A DNA stretch of 64,000 nucleotides from Treponema denticola. Its GTDB lineage: Bacteria > Spirochaetota > Spirochaetia > Treponematales > Treponemataceae. The notes under the pieces are model-generated. The model saw only the letters and a program-made list of their open reading frames with translations, was not told where the DNA came from and did not search any database. Made by a program: the position numbers and the translations under genes. Each line of letters starts with the position of its first letter. The stretch's first letter is position 1. The stretch is taken from contig NZ_CP038800.1 in the NCBI RefSeq assembly GCF_024400535.1, positions 248,001 to 312,000 of the forward strand, read 5' to 3'. Shown here piece by piece: positions 25,464 through 33,558 of this stretch.

Positions 25464-27485
25464 ATGAAAAAATTTTTGACGGTATTATTTTTAACAGGAC
25501 TGTTGACAGCGGGTATCGCAGCAGCGGAAAATCCTGCAAAAACCGCAGGTGCAGGAAGAGCAATACTCGGTATAAACGACAACCAAAAAAGGATAGTCGT
25601 GACGGCGGTAACGGCTGACGGTTCCGCAATACAGGTTGAAGGTTGTACGGTTACGAAATTACCGAGCGGAGAAAAAACGGTGCTCACGGCAACGGGACCA
25701 AAGGTTATCCTTAAAGGCGCTATTACCGAGCTGGATTGCCGCAGTAATCAGCTTAGCACACTCGATGTTTGCAACTTAACTGTATTACAAGAACTGGACT
25801 GCGCCTTTAATCTGCTTACCTCACTCAATGTACATAGCTTAACTGCGTTACACAAGCTGGACTGTGGAGGCAACAGGCTTACAGAGCTTAACGTACAGGG
25901 GTTAACATCTTTACAAAAATTATTCTGCGATGACAATCTGCTTACCTCGCTTGATGTCAGCGGTGTAACCGCTTTGCAAAGCTTGAGCTGCGGAGAGAAT
26001 CTACTGACATCGCTCGACGTATCGGGTTTAACCGGTTTACGGGAACTGTACTGCAACCGCAATCATCTGTCTTCGCTTGATGTACAGAGTTTAACCGCTT
26101 TGCAGGATTTGTTCTGCAACGCCAATAAACTTATTTCGCTTAACGTACAAGACCTAAAAGTGTTACAGAGACTGCACTGTAACAGTAACCGGCTTACTTC
26201 ACTCGATGTTCGGGATTTAAGTGCTTTACAGGAACTGGACTGCGTAGGTAATGAACTTACCTCGCTTGATGTACATGGCGTAACCGCATTATGGGGACTG
26301 GAATGCAGCAAAAACATGCTTACTTTGCTCGATGTACAAAGTTTAACTTCCTTATCGAAACTGGACTGTTCCGCAAATCAACTTGCCTCACTAGACGTAC
26401 GGAACTTAGCAGCTTTGGAGAAACTGGATTGCAGGGACAATAAACTTACCTCGCTTAATGTGCAGGGATTGAATACATTACAGGAACTGAACTGTTCCGA
26501 AAATGAGCTCACCTCACTCGAAATACAGGGTTTGACTGCTTTGGAAGTACTGGATTCCGGCCGCAATGACCTTACCTCACTCGATGTACAAAGATTACCG
26601 GCTTTAAAGATACTGAGCTGTACCGTCAATGAGCTTACCTCACTCAAAGTACGGGACTTACCGGCCTTGGAAAAACTGGACTGTTCCGTAAATCAACTTA
26701 CCTCAATCGATATACTGGAGTTAACCGCTTTAAAGGAACTGAACTGTTCCGTAAATCAACTTACCTCAATCAATATACTGAAGTTAACCGCTTTAAAGGA
26801 ACTGGACTGTTCCGCAAATCAACTTGCCTCACTAGACGTACGGAACTTAGCAGCTTTGGAGAAACTGGATTGCAGGGACAATAAACTTACCTCGCTTAAT
26901 GTGCAAGGATTGAATACATTACAGAAATTGTACTGTTCCGAAAATGAGCTTACCTCACTCGAAATACAAGGCTTAAAGACGTTGCAGAAACTGAACTGTT
27001 ACAAAAACAAGCTTACCTCACTCAATGTACAGTGGCTGACCGCTTTACAGTGGCTGAATTGCGGTTATAATGAACTTACAACACTTAACCTAAAAGGCTT
27101 ACACGCATTGCGTGACCTGGAGTGCTTTAACAATAATCTTGCTGAACTCGACGTACAGGCCATAAACACCTTACAAAGACTGAACTGTTATCATAATAAA
27201 CTTTCTACTCTTGAACTATCAACATTACACGGTTTACAGGAACTGTGCTGCTATGATAACCTTTTTAACGAAAAAACCCTTATCTGGATACTAACCGCCC
27301 TGCCCGATAGGAAACAAAAAAAAGAAGGCAGAGCTTTGATATATGGTAAAAAAAATGATCTAAGGGAAGGAACTATAACGGATTTTTCTTCTTCCGCCGA
27401 ATTAAAAGCTGCTTTTGAAGCTGCAAAAGCAAAAAACTGGAGATTCTATAAACGGGATACAGTTGGAAATGAGGAAGAGGTTTAA
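25464..27485 (+). CDS. Secreted leucine-rich-repeat protein, 24 repeats
   Basis: A 673-residue protein: signal peptide MKKFLTVLFLTGLLTAGIAA, an ~65-residue N-terminal domain shared with 20982, then 24 consecutive 21-residue repeats (LxxLxCxxNxLTSLDVxxLxx, about residues 88-590), a cap ending LPDRK, and a diverged copy of the DFSSSAELKAA linker at the C-terminus. The asparagine and cysteine of each repeat are well kept, so a regular solenoid is expected. Repeats 11-13 and 18-20 are nearly identical at DNA level with a 441-bp offset. The leader matches 20982 and 20113. Probably a surface adhesin or scaffold; this role is inferred. Confidence 0.85.
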   Translation: MKKFLTVLFLTGLLTAGIAAAENPAKTAGAGRAILGINDNQKRIVVTAVTADGSAIQVEGCTVTKLPSGEKTVLTATGPKVILKGAITELDCRSNQLSTLDVCNLTVLQELDCAFNLLTSLNVHSLTALHKLDCGGNRLTELNVQGLTSLQKLFCDDNLLTSLDVSGVTALQSLSCGENLLTSLDVSGLTGLRELYCNRNHLSSLDVQSLTALQDLFCNANKLISLNVQDLKVLQRLHCNSNRLTSLDVRDLSALQELDCVGNELTSLDVHGVTALWGLECSKNMLTLLDVQSLTSLSKLDCSANQLASLDVRNLAALEKLDCRDNKLTSLNVQGLNTLQELNCSENELTSLEIQGLTALEVLDSGRNDLTSLDVQRLPALKILSCTVNELTSLKVRDLPALEKLDCSVNQLTSIDILELTALKELNCSVNQLTSINILKLTALKELDCSANQLASLDVRNLAALEKLDCRDNKLTSLNVQGLNTLQKLYCSENELTSLEIQGLKTLQKLNCYKNKLTSLNVQWLTALQWLNCGYNELTTLNLKGLHALRDLECFNNNLAELDVQAINTLQRLNCYHNKLSTLELSTLHGLQELCCYDNLFNEKTLIWILTALPDRKQKKEGRALIYGKKNDLREGTITDFSSSAELKAAFEAAKAKNWRFYKRDTVGNEEEV

Positions 27486-27514
27486 GATGCTTAAAAATGG
27501 ATTTTTATAAGGGA

Positions 27515-27544
27515 TAGACACTCTGCCTGTATAAATGATAAAAT
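27515..27544 (+). promoter_or_regulatory. Probable promoter of the acc operon
   Basis: TAGACA (27515-27520) and TAAAAT (27539-27544) with an 18-base spacer, 44 bases before accB. AAGGAG lies 7 bases ahead of the accB ATG. Confidence 0.5.
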
Positions 27545-27587
27545 GTCGGCCTTTACGGTTAAATAAATAAAACTTTAAGGAGATTTT

Positions 27588-28163
27588 ATGAAAGAAGATT
27601 TTATTTTGAAAGTGATAGAAAAGTTTGAAAAAGGCGATACTGTGGTTTTGCAGATAAAGCAGGACGACTGTGAGCTTATCTTAAAAAAAGAAGGAGCCTT
27701 TCCTAAAAAGGAAGCTGTCATTCAGTCAGGTGCGTGCGGAGGAGTGCAGACCGCCTATCCTATGCCCTATGCATCGATACCGGCAGGATTTCAATCCGGC
27801 CTTCCGGCGGGCATTCAGACAGCTCCGGCAGGAACAACCGGACAAGCGGCAGCGCCTCAAGCAGCAAGTCCTGCTGCAGAATCTCCTGCTCAAGCCTCAC
27901 CCGCAGCTTCATCGGCTCAAAACCTACTCGAAGTAAAAAGCCCCATTGTCGGAACCTTTTACAGGGCCCCGTCTCCCGATTCTCCGCCCTATGTTGAAAA
28001 AGGCAGCTCGGTAAAAAAAGGGCAACCCCTTTGTGTGCTTGAAGCCATGAAAATGATGAATACCCTCGAATGTGAATATGACGGAGTTATAGAGGAAATC
28101 TTAGTTTCAAACGGAGACCTTGTAGAATTCGATCAGGTCTTGTTTAAGATAAAGGCTAAATAG
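27588..28163 (+). CDS. accB: Biotin carboxyl carrier protein of acetyl-CoA carboxylase
   Basis: Carries the biotin that shuttles CO2 between AccC and AccA/AccD. The 191-residue protein has an N-terminal domain (1-45), a long Ala/Pro/Gln-rich flexible linker (about 60-112) and a C-terminal biotinyl domain with the biotinylation site Lys155 in VLEAMKMMN. First gene of an accB-accC-accD-accA cluster, 10 bases before accC. Confidence 0.95.
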   Translation: MKEDFILKVIEKFEKGDTVVLQIKQDDCELILKKEGAFPKKEAVIQSGACGGVQTAYPMPYASIPAGFQSGLPAGIQTAPAGTTGQAAAPQAASPAAESPAQASPAASSAQNLLEVKSPIVGTFYRAPSPDSPPYVEKGSSVKKGQPLCVLEAMKMMNTLECEYDGVIEEILVSNGDLVEFDQVLFKIKAK

Positions 28164-28173
28164 GAAGGTTCCT

Positions 28174-29493
28174 ATGATTAAAAAAATACTTATCGCCAAC
28201 AGAGGCGAGATAGCCGTGAGGGTTATCCGCTCCTGCCGCGAAATGGGAATAAAAACCGTCGCCGTTTACTCTACGGCGGACAAGGACTGTCTTCATGTGC
28301 TTTTAGCTGATGAGGCAGTCTGCATAGGCCCGCCCCCCTCGGCTAAAAGCTATCTTAACAAAGAAGCTCTAATCACGGCAGCCCTTTGCACTTCCTGTGA
28401 GGCCGTGCATCCGGGGGTAGGCTTTTTATCGGAAAACGCAGGTTTCGCCCGCGAGGTAGAAAACGCAGGGCTCTTTTGGATAGGGCCAAAACCCGACACA
28501 ATCGAAATGCTCGGCGATAAGGTCCGTGCCCGCGAAACAGCCGTAAAAAGTGGGCTTCCCGTAACCCCCGGCTCGGATGGAGCTATAAAGGAGTTGGCTG
28601 AAGCCAAAAAAACGGCCGAAAAATGCGGTTATCCCGTAATCATTAAAGCTGCCTCAGGCGGCGGCGGAAAGGGAATGCGCATCGTTTATAAAGAATCGGA
28701 ATTAGCCGAAAACCTAAAAATCGCTTCCGCCGAAGCCGAAGCCAATTTTGCCGACGGCACGGTTTATATCGAAAAATATCTGGTAGATCCGCGCCATGTA
28801 GAGCTTCAAATTCTAGGCAATGGAAAAGGAGCCGTTTCCGTTTTGGGTGAAAGGGATTGCTCGGTTCAAAAAAATCATCAAAAGCTGATAGAAGAAAGCC
28901 CCTCTCCGGCCGTAAGCGAGGAAATGCGGGAAGCCATGTGTAAGGGAGCTGTCAGCCTTTTTTCTTCCCTTAAATACCGCGGGGCAGGAACAATCGAGTT
29001 CCTCGTATCGGGCAATAATTTCTACTTTATGGAAGTAAACGCCCGAATTCAGGTAGAGCATCCCGTTTCGGAGATGATTACCGGCACCGATATAATTGCA
29101 GAACAAATCCGTGTTTGTACAGGGGAAAATATGAAGTTTGCCCAAGGAATTTTGCCTACCAAGGGCTGGGCTATCGAAGCCAGAATAAATGCCCGCTCTC
29201 CCGGACTTATAAAGAATTTAAGGATTCCCGGAGGAAACGGAGTGCGTTTTGACAGCTTTTTATATCAAGGCTATTCGGTAGTTCCGTTTTATGACTCGAT
29301 GACGGCTAAACTCATCGTTCACGGGACTGACAGGGCCAATGCCATTCAAAAGCTGCTTTGCGCCCTAGATGAGCTTAAAATTGAAGGCATTACCTGCAAT
29401 ATCGAAGAGCAAAAGATTATACTTAACTCGAAAAAGTTCAAATCGGGAGTTTTCGGTACAGGGCTCTATGAAGAGCTTTTTGGAAATAAGTAA
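28174..29493 (+). CDS. accC: Biotin carboxylase subunit of acetyl-CoA carboxylase
   Basis: ATP-dependent carboxylation of biotin on AccB. The 439-residue, three-domain biotin carboxylase begins KKILIANRGEIAVRVIRSC. The ATP-grasp glycine-rich loop is IKAASGGGGKGMR (about 158-170), with HVELQILG, ERDCSVQKNHQKLIEESP and the catalytic FMEVNARIQVEHPVSEMITG region (about 288-307). Length is typical. It follows accB closely; a multi-hairpin element separates it from accD. Confidence 0.95.
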   Translation: MIKKILIANRGEIAVRVIRSCREMGIKTVAVYSTADKDCLHVLLADEAVCIGPPPSAKSYLNKEALITAALCTSCEAVHPGVGFLSENAGFAREVENAGLFWIGPKPDTIEMLGDKVRARETAVKSGLPVTPGSDGAIKELAEAKKTAEKCGYPVIIKAASGGGGKGMRIVYKESELAENLKIASAEAEANFADGTVYIEKYLVDPRHVELQILGNGKGAVSVLGERDCSVQKNHQKLIEESPSPAVSEEMREAMCKGAVSLFSSLKYRGAGTIEFLVSGNNFYFMEVNARIQVEHPVSEMITGTDIIAEQIRVCTGENMKFAQGILPTKGWAIEARINARSPGLIKNLRIPGGNGVRFDSFLYQGYSVVPFYDSMTAKLIVHGTDRANAIQKLLCALDELKIEGITCNIEEQKIILNSKKFKSGVFGTGLYEELFGNK

Positions 29494-29501
29494 GGAGAGT
29501 T

Positions 29502-29655
29502 GATAAACAGTTCGGCAGGAATTCCGCCTCACTGTTTATCTGACGAGTTTTGTGCTTTGCACAAAACATCGCATTATTGATTGCCGTTTCTCACAGGTGT
29601 TGCGAAACGGCGTAAAAAGTCAAATCGAAAATTGATATTTTCTCATTGACTTTTT
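29502..29655 (+). repeat. Multi-hairpin intergenic element E1 (before accD)
   Basis: Four consecutive hairpins: GATAAACAG/CTGTTTATC (29502-29540), a stem from CGAGTTTTGTGC (29544-29571), GCCGTTTC/GAAACGGC (29583-29611) and a two-tier stem AAAAAGTCAA/TTGACTTTTT enclosing GAAAAT/ATTTTC (29614-29655). The last arm ends just before the accD ribosome-binding site ATAGGAG. The first two hairpins recur at 30478 and 55480. Confidence 0.75.
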
Positions 29656-29668
29656 ATAGGAGACTTAA

Positions 29669-30460
29669 ATGGATTGTCCTAGTTGTAAAGTATCATACGA
29701 TGAAGAGGTTTTTACAGATAACCTGATGGTTTGTCCTCATTGTAATTGTCATTTACGCATAGAACCGAGGCAAAGGATTACCTATCTGACAGATGAAAAT
29801 TCGTTTCAAGAACTGTATCCAAACCTCAAAACATGTAACCCCATCGAAATGGAAGGTTATGAAGAAAAGATTTCGGCTGCCGAAGAAAAAGCGGCCTTAA
29901 ACGAAGCCGTTATTACAGGCTCTTGTAAGATTAAAGGAAGAGACGCCCTCTTAGCCCTCATGTCCTTTCACTTTATGGGAGGTTCCATGGGCTCCGTTGT
30001 AGGCGAAAAGATTTCGCGGCTTATGCTAAAGGGAGCAGCCGAAAGGATACCTGTAATTATCTATGCGACTTCAGGCGGAGCACGAATGCAGGAAGGGCTT
30101 TTTTCGCTGATGCAGATGGCCAAAACTTCAAGTGCGGCTGCAGAGTTGGATGAAAAAGGAGTTCCTCTTTTTATAATGCTATGCGACCCTACCACGGGAG
30201 GTGTTACGGCAAGTTTTGCAATGCTTGGCGATATAACGGCAGCGGAACCCGGAGCCCTTATCGGTTTTGCAGGCCCTAGAGTTATCGAAGGCACCATCCG
30301 CCAGCAGCTGCCCGAAGGATTTCAGAGGGCGGAATTTCAGTTGGAAAAGGGCTTTGTGGACTGTATAGTGCCGCGCCAAGAGCAAAGGCAGTTTTTTGCC
30401 CGCATGATTGACGCTCACAGCCTCGGCCTTAAAGAAGCCCCTAAAAAGAAAAAGGCCTAA
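29669..30460 (+). CDS. accD: Acetyl-CoA carboxylase carboxyltransferase beta subunit
   Basis: With AccA it transfers the carboxyl group from biotin to acetyl-CoA. The 263-residue protein has the N-terminal four-cysteine zinc ribbon (Cys3, Cys6, Cys22, Cys25) and the crotonase-like core with ATSGGARMQEGLFSLMQM (about 132-149) and PTTGGVTASFAMLGD. The zinc ribbon starts almost at residue 1, a shortened N-terminus compared with E. coli. Translation may be influenced by the hairpins in its leader. Confidence 0.94.
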   Translation: MDCPSCKVSYDEEVFTDNLMVCPHCNCHLRIEPRQRITYLTDENSFQELYPNLKTCNPIEMEGYEEKISAAEEKAALNEAVITGSCKIKGRDALLALMSFHFMGGSMGSVVGEKISRLMLKGAAERIPVIIYATSGGARMQEGLFSLMQMAKTSSAAAELDEKGVPLFIMLCDPTTGGVTASFAMLGDITAAEPGALIGFAGPRVIEGTIRQQLPEGFQRAEFQLEKGFVDCIVPRQEQRQFFARMIDAHSLGLKEAPKKKKA

Positions 30461-30477
30461 AGTTTTTATGGAGGAGC

Positions 30478-30545
30478 GATAAACATTACGGCTTGAAATA
30501 CAAGCCTCCATGTTTATCTTCGAGTTTGCCCAAGGGCAAACATCG
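30478..30545 (+). repeat. Multi-hairpin intergenic element E2 (before accA)
   Basis: GATAAACA/TGTTTATC (30478-30518) encloses an inner stem GGCTTG/CAAGCC, followed by CGAGTTTGCCC pairing with GGGCAAACATCG (30521-30545). The accA ribosome-binding site GGAGG follows directly. Same architecture as E1 and E3, with compensating changes in the stems. Confidence 0.75.
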
Positions 30546-30562
30546 TGTTATGGAGGAAATGC

Positions 30563-31480
30563 ATGAGCAATACGGATCAGACAAACTTGTTAAATAATTT
30601 AAAGGATATAGCCCAAAAAGCAGGGCTTGATATAAGTGAAGAGCTTGCAAAAATAAACGCAAAACTTGAAAGCTCAACAGCCCTTTCCAAAACATGGGAA
30701 AGGGTAGAACTCGCCCGTCACAGCGACAGGCCCAGAACCTTGGACTACATCAACTTGATTTTCGATAATTTTACCGAACTTCACGGCGATAGATTTTTCG
30801 GAGATGACCCTGCAATGATAGGGGGGATAGGCTTTATCGACGGAAGGCCGGTTACGGTAATCGGCACTCAAAAGGGAAGAAACTTGCGCGAAACCATCGA
30901 CAGGAACGGAGGTATGGCAAACCCTGAAGGCTACCGCAAAGCCATGCGCCTTGCAAAACAGGCCGAAAAATTTAAACGGCCGATTATCACCTTTATCGAC
31001 ACGCAAGGAGCCTACCCCGGCCTTGGTGCCGAAGAAAGAGGAATCGGAGAAGCCATCGCCTTTAACTTGCGGGAATTCAGCCGCCTAAAGACTCCCATAA
31101 TCTGCATAATCATAGGCGAAGGAGGCTCCGGCGGAGCCCTCGGCATAGGAGTCGGAGACAAAATTTACATGCTTGAAAACGCCATCTTCTCGGTTATATC
31201 CCCTGAAGGATGCGCTTCAATCCTATTGAGGGATTCAAGCAGGGCAAAGGATGCAGCCGCAATGCTTAAAATTACCAGCCAAGAAGTTCTTGACCTAAAG
31301 GTAATCAACGGCATCATCCCCGAACCCGAAAAAGGAGCTCACACCGATCCCAAAAAAACCGCAGATGCTATAAAGGAGCAAATCCTAAAGGATTTAGACG
31401 ACCTTACAAAACGCGACCCTGCTGTTTTGGTAAAATACCGAAGCAAAAAGATAAGAAGCATAGGAAAGTATTCGGAATAG
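30563..31480 (+). CDS. accA: Acetyl-CoA carboxylase carboxyltransferase alpha subunit
   Basis: Partner of AccD in the carboxyltransferase. The 305-residue protein has RPRTLDYINLIF, FGDDPAMIGGIG, TFIDTQGAYPGLGAEERG (about 140-157) and GEGGSGGALGIGVGD (about 181-195), the oxyanion-hole glycines. I choose ATG 30563 because TGGAGGAAATGC lies before it; an upstream in-frame start at 30545 would fall in element E2. Last gene of the acc cluster, followed by a hairpin. Confidence 0.95.
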   Translation: MSNTDQTNLLNNLKDIAQKAGLDISEELAKINAKLESSTALSKTWERVELARHSDRPRTLDYINLIFDNFTELHGDRFFGDDPAMIGGIGFIDGRPVTVIGTQKGRNLRETIDRNGGMANPEGYRKAMRLAKQAEKFKRPIITFIDTQGAYPGLGAEERGIGEAIAFNLREFSRLKTPIICIIIGEGGSGGALGIGVGDKIYMLENAIFSVISPEGCASILLRDSSRAKDAAAMLKITSQEVLDLKVINGIIPEPEKGAHTDPKKTADAIKEQILKDLDDLTKRDPAVLVKYRSKKIRSIGKYSE

Positions 31481-31483
31481 GCA

Positions 31484-31516
31484 GCCTTATATCGCGTGCC
31501 GATATAAGGCTATTTT
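31484..31516 (+). terminator. Terminator-like hairpin after accA
   Basis: GCCTTATATCG (31484-31494) and CGATATAAGGC (31500-31510) form a perfect 11-bp stem with loop CGTGC, followed by TATTTTCG, a weak U tract. Confidence 0.6.
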
Positions 31517-31582
31517 CGCCTTGATAATTTAACCTTATTGATGTATAATACTTTTAGAATTTCTTAAAAGGAGATCTGATTT

Positions 31583-32656
31583 TTGAACTTGAACTCGGTC
31601 CAGTTTATTTTTTATATTGCAGCTCTTCCGTGTTTGATATCTGCTTTATTTGTTTTTCTAACTATTCTTTTCTCAAAAAAACACAATTTATATGATGAAA
31701 CAGGAGGAAGGAAAATTCACTCGGGTAATATACCGAGACTCGGCGGATTAGGTTTTGGTCTTGCGTATTTCTTTTCAGTAGTTATATTACATTTTAGATT
31801 TCCTTCTTTGAGTTTAGCTAATTCTAACTTTTTTTATATTTTTGCAGGCGGCACTATAATTTTTATAATGGGACTCTGGGATGATATAAAAAACTGGAGG
31901 GCCGTTTTTAAATTATTAATTCAAAGTTGCGCCGCTATTCTTGTAATTTATGGCGGCTATACATTTAAAAAAATAAGTTTTACTCCTCTCGGTTTTTCTT
32001 GGAGTTTAGGGTATGGATCTTATATAATTACTTTTTTGTGGATAATAGGTATTACTAATGCAGTAAATTTAATGGATGGAATTGACGGACAAGCCGGTTG
32101 TTTGAGTATCTCCGTTCTTTTAACTTATGCAGTTGTTTATCATATTAACGGTGTAAGCCGGGTGATTATTTTGTATGTTTTGATACTGGTTTTTGTACTT
32201 GTAGGCTTTTTATTTTTCAATCTTTCTCGTCCTGTTGCAAAAATATTTATGGGAGACTGCGGTTCACAAGTATTAGGCTTTGCTTTATCCGTTCTTCCTT
32301 TGATTCCAAACCCTGAGGGTTATGAATCTGCAGATATTCAATTTGCTGCAGTTATTTTGATGTTACCTATATTTGATACTATTGCTGCAATCTGGAGGCG
32401 TTTAAGGGATAAACAGCCTGTAGGGCAGGGTGATCGGTTTCATTTACATCATAAACTCATGCTAATAGGTTTCAGTCCTAGAGGTGCTTTGGGGATCTTT
32501 ATGATATTTCAGATAATAATTAATTTATTTACGGCGCTTTCAATAATATTAAGAGGATTTGAAGCAATGGTTATTTTGATGGGTATTATACTTATTGGAG
32601 TATTATTTTTTACACTTATACATTACGAAAAAGAAAAAATCATAAATAAACAATAA
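31583..32656 (+). CDS. Undecaprenyl-phosphate sugar-1-phosphate transferase (WecA/TagO type)
   Basis: A 357-residue polytopic membrane enzyme (about ten helices) of the MraY/WecA superfamily, which transfers a UDP-amino-sugar-1-phosphate to undecaprenyl phosphate. Diagnostic motifs: GLWDDIKNW (about 96), NLMDGIDGQAG (about 161), FMGDCGSQVLGF (about 217) and DRFHLHHKLMLIGFS (about 287). The GxSPR ending and the absence of a mur/div context favour WecA/TagO over MraY. The start is TTG at 31583 behind AAAGGAGAT. The CDP-alcohol transferase gene follows immediately. Confidence 0.85.
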   Translation: MNLNSVQFIFYIAALPCLISALFVFLTILFSKKHNLYDETGGRKIHSGNIPRLGGLGFGLAYFFSVVILHFRFPSLSLANSNFFYIFAGGTIIFIMGLWDDIKNWRAVFKLLIQSCAAILVIYGGYTFKKISFTPLGFSWSLGYGSYIITFLWIIGITNAVNLMDGIDGQAGCLSISVLLTYAVVYHINGVSRVIILYVLILVFVLVGFLFFNLSRPVAKIFMGDCGSQVLGFALSVLPLIPNPEGYESADIQFAAVILMLPIFDTIAAIWRRLRDKQPVGQGDRFHLHHKLMLIGFSPRGALGIFMIFQIIINLFTALSIILRGFEAMVILMGIILIGVLFFTLIHYEKEKIINKQ

Positions 32657-32683
32657 ATGTATTGTGGAGTTAAGAAAAGTTTT

Positions 32684-33466
32684 ATGGAAAAAAAGATCGG
32701 CAGATTGGTTTTGTTTTTTTTGCTTTTTCAGTGTGCGTTTATTTTTGCAGTTTATAAGATTTTTAATACAAATGCGGAAATTTTTATTTCTTTTTTAATT
32801 CATATAGTATTATGGCACTCTCTTCTTTTGTTTTTTTTGATTTTTTACAAGGGAGAATTTATAAATGTACAAAACGGTCTAATGCTTGAGAAGATAAATA
32901 TTGCAAACATTATAACTCTTTGCAGAATAAGCTCCGTTCCTTTGATTGCTTTTTTGTTAAAGCAAAATGAAGTAGAGGGAATTAAAACTATTTTAGCAGT
33001 AGTTTTGATTTTAGTATTTTTGACCGATTTGTTTGATGGTCTTATAGCTAGAAAATGTAATCAAGAAACAAAAATAGGAAGAATGCTTGATTCTATGAGC
33101 GATTATTCCCTCCTCGCTTTAGTGTCAATAATCTATTATCAATTAGGTATATTACCTAACTGGTTTTTTTATCTGATTTTTATAAGACTTATGTTTCAAG
33201 CTCTTGGAATGATTTTTTTTATGATTTTAAAGTTTCCCATGGAGATAAGATCAACTCAGGGAGGGAAGATAACCATTGCAGCAACTATGGTTTTGTATAC
33301 CATAAAGATTTTAGAATTTTTTATTCCATTCCTAAAAAAGTTTCAAAATACTTTTTTAATTGCAGAGTATTCTTGCGCTTTTATAATCTTTGTTTTTCTA
33401 TTTGAAAAAATCTATATTTTTTATAATCATTATCTTGATTATCGAAAGTATAAAAATAACAAGTAA
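32684..33466 (+). CDS. CDP-alcohol phosphatidyltransferase family membrane protein
   Basis: Membrane enzyme that exchanges CMP for an alcohol to build phospholipid head groups. The signature D-x2-DG-x2-AR-x8-G-x3-D-x3-D is complete: DLFDGLIAR, then KIGRMLDSMSD. Two N-terminal helices precede the catalytic domain, which has about six helices. The alcohol is not inferable (PgsA-like, or a phosphatidylinositol-type enzyme). The frame is open from an ATG at 32657, adjacent to the previous stop, but I prefer 32684 (MEKKIGR); neither has an ideal ribosome-binding site. Confidence 0.8.
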   Translation: MEKKIGRLVLFFLLFQCAFIFAVYKIFNTNAEIFISFLIHIVLWHSLLLFFLIFYKGEFINVQNGLMLEKINIANIITLCRISSVPLIAFLLKQNEVEGIKTILAVVLILVFLTDLFDGLIARKCNQETKIGRMLDSMSDYSLLALVSIIYYQLGILPNWFFYLIFIRLMFQALGMIFFMILKFPMEIRSTQGGKITIAATMVLYTIKILEFFIPFLKKFQNTFLIAEYSCAFIIFVFLFEKIYIFYNHYLDYRKYKNNK

Positions 33467-33506
33467 TATTCTATACGTAAACTGACTAGAACATAATCTC
33501 AAAAAT

Positions 33507-33515
33507 TGATATAAT
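33507..33515 (+). promoter_or_regulatory. Extended -10 promoter of glyA
   Basis: TGATATAAT is an extended -10 element 44 bases before the glyA start. No good -35 hexamer is visible. Confidence 0.5.
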
Positions 33516-33558
33516 ACAGAAGTAAATTATATAAAACATATTATATAGGAGTTATACT

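Noticed and set aside
18714-27485. A defence island
   Set aside because: RhuM and AlbA_2 genes occur in such islands, but the rest are secreted repeat proteins; no restriction, toxin-antitoxin or CRISPR gene is seen.
29502-29580. Tiny protein gene in element E1 (TTG start) and the related 31-codon frame in E3
   Set aside because: E2 has the same structure but no such frame, so the RNA/DNA structure, not the peptide, is conserved.
29502-30545. Integron attC sites
   Set aside because: T. denticola has an integron, but these hairpins lack the RYYYAAC/GTTRRRY ends and are next to core acc genes, with no integrase here.
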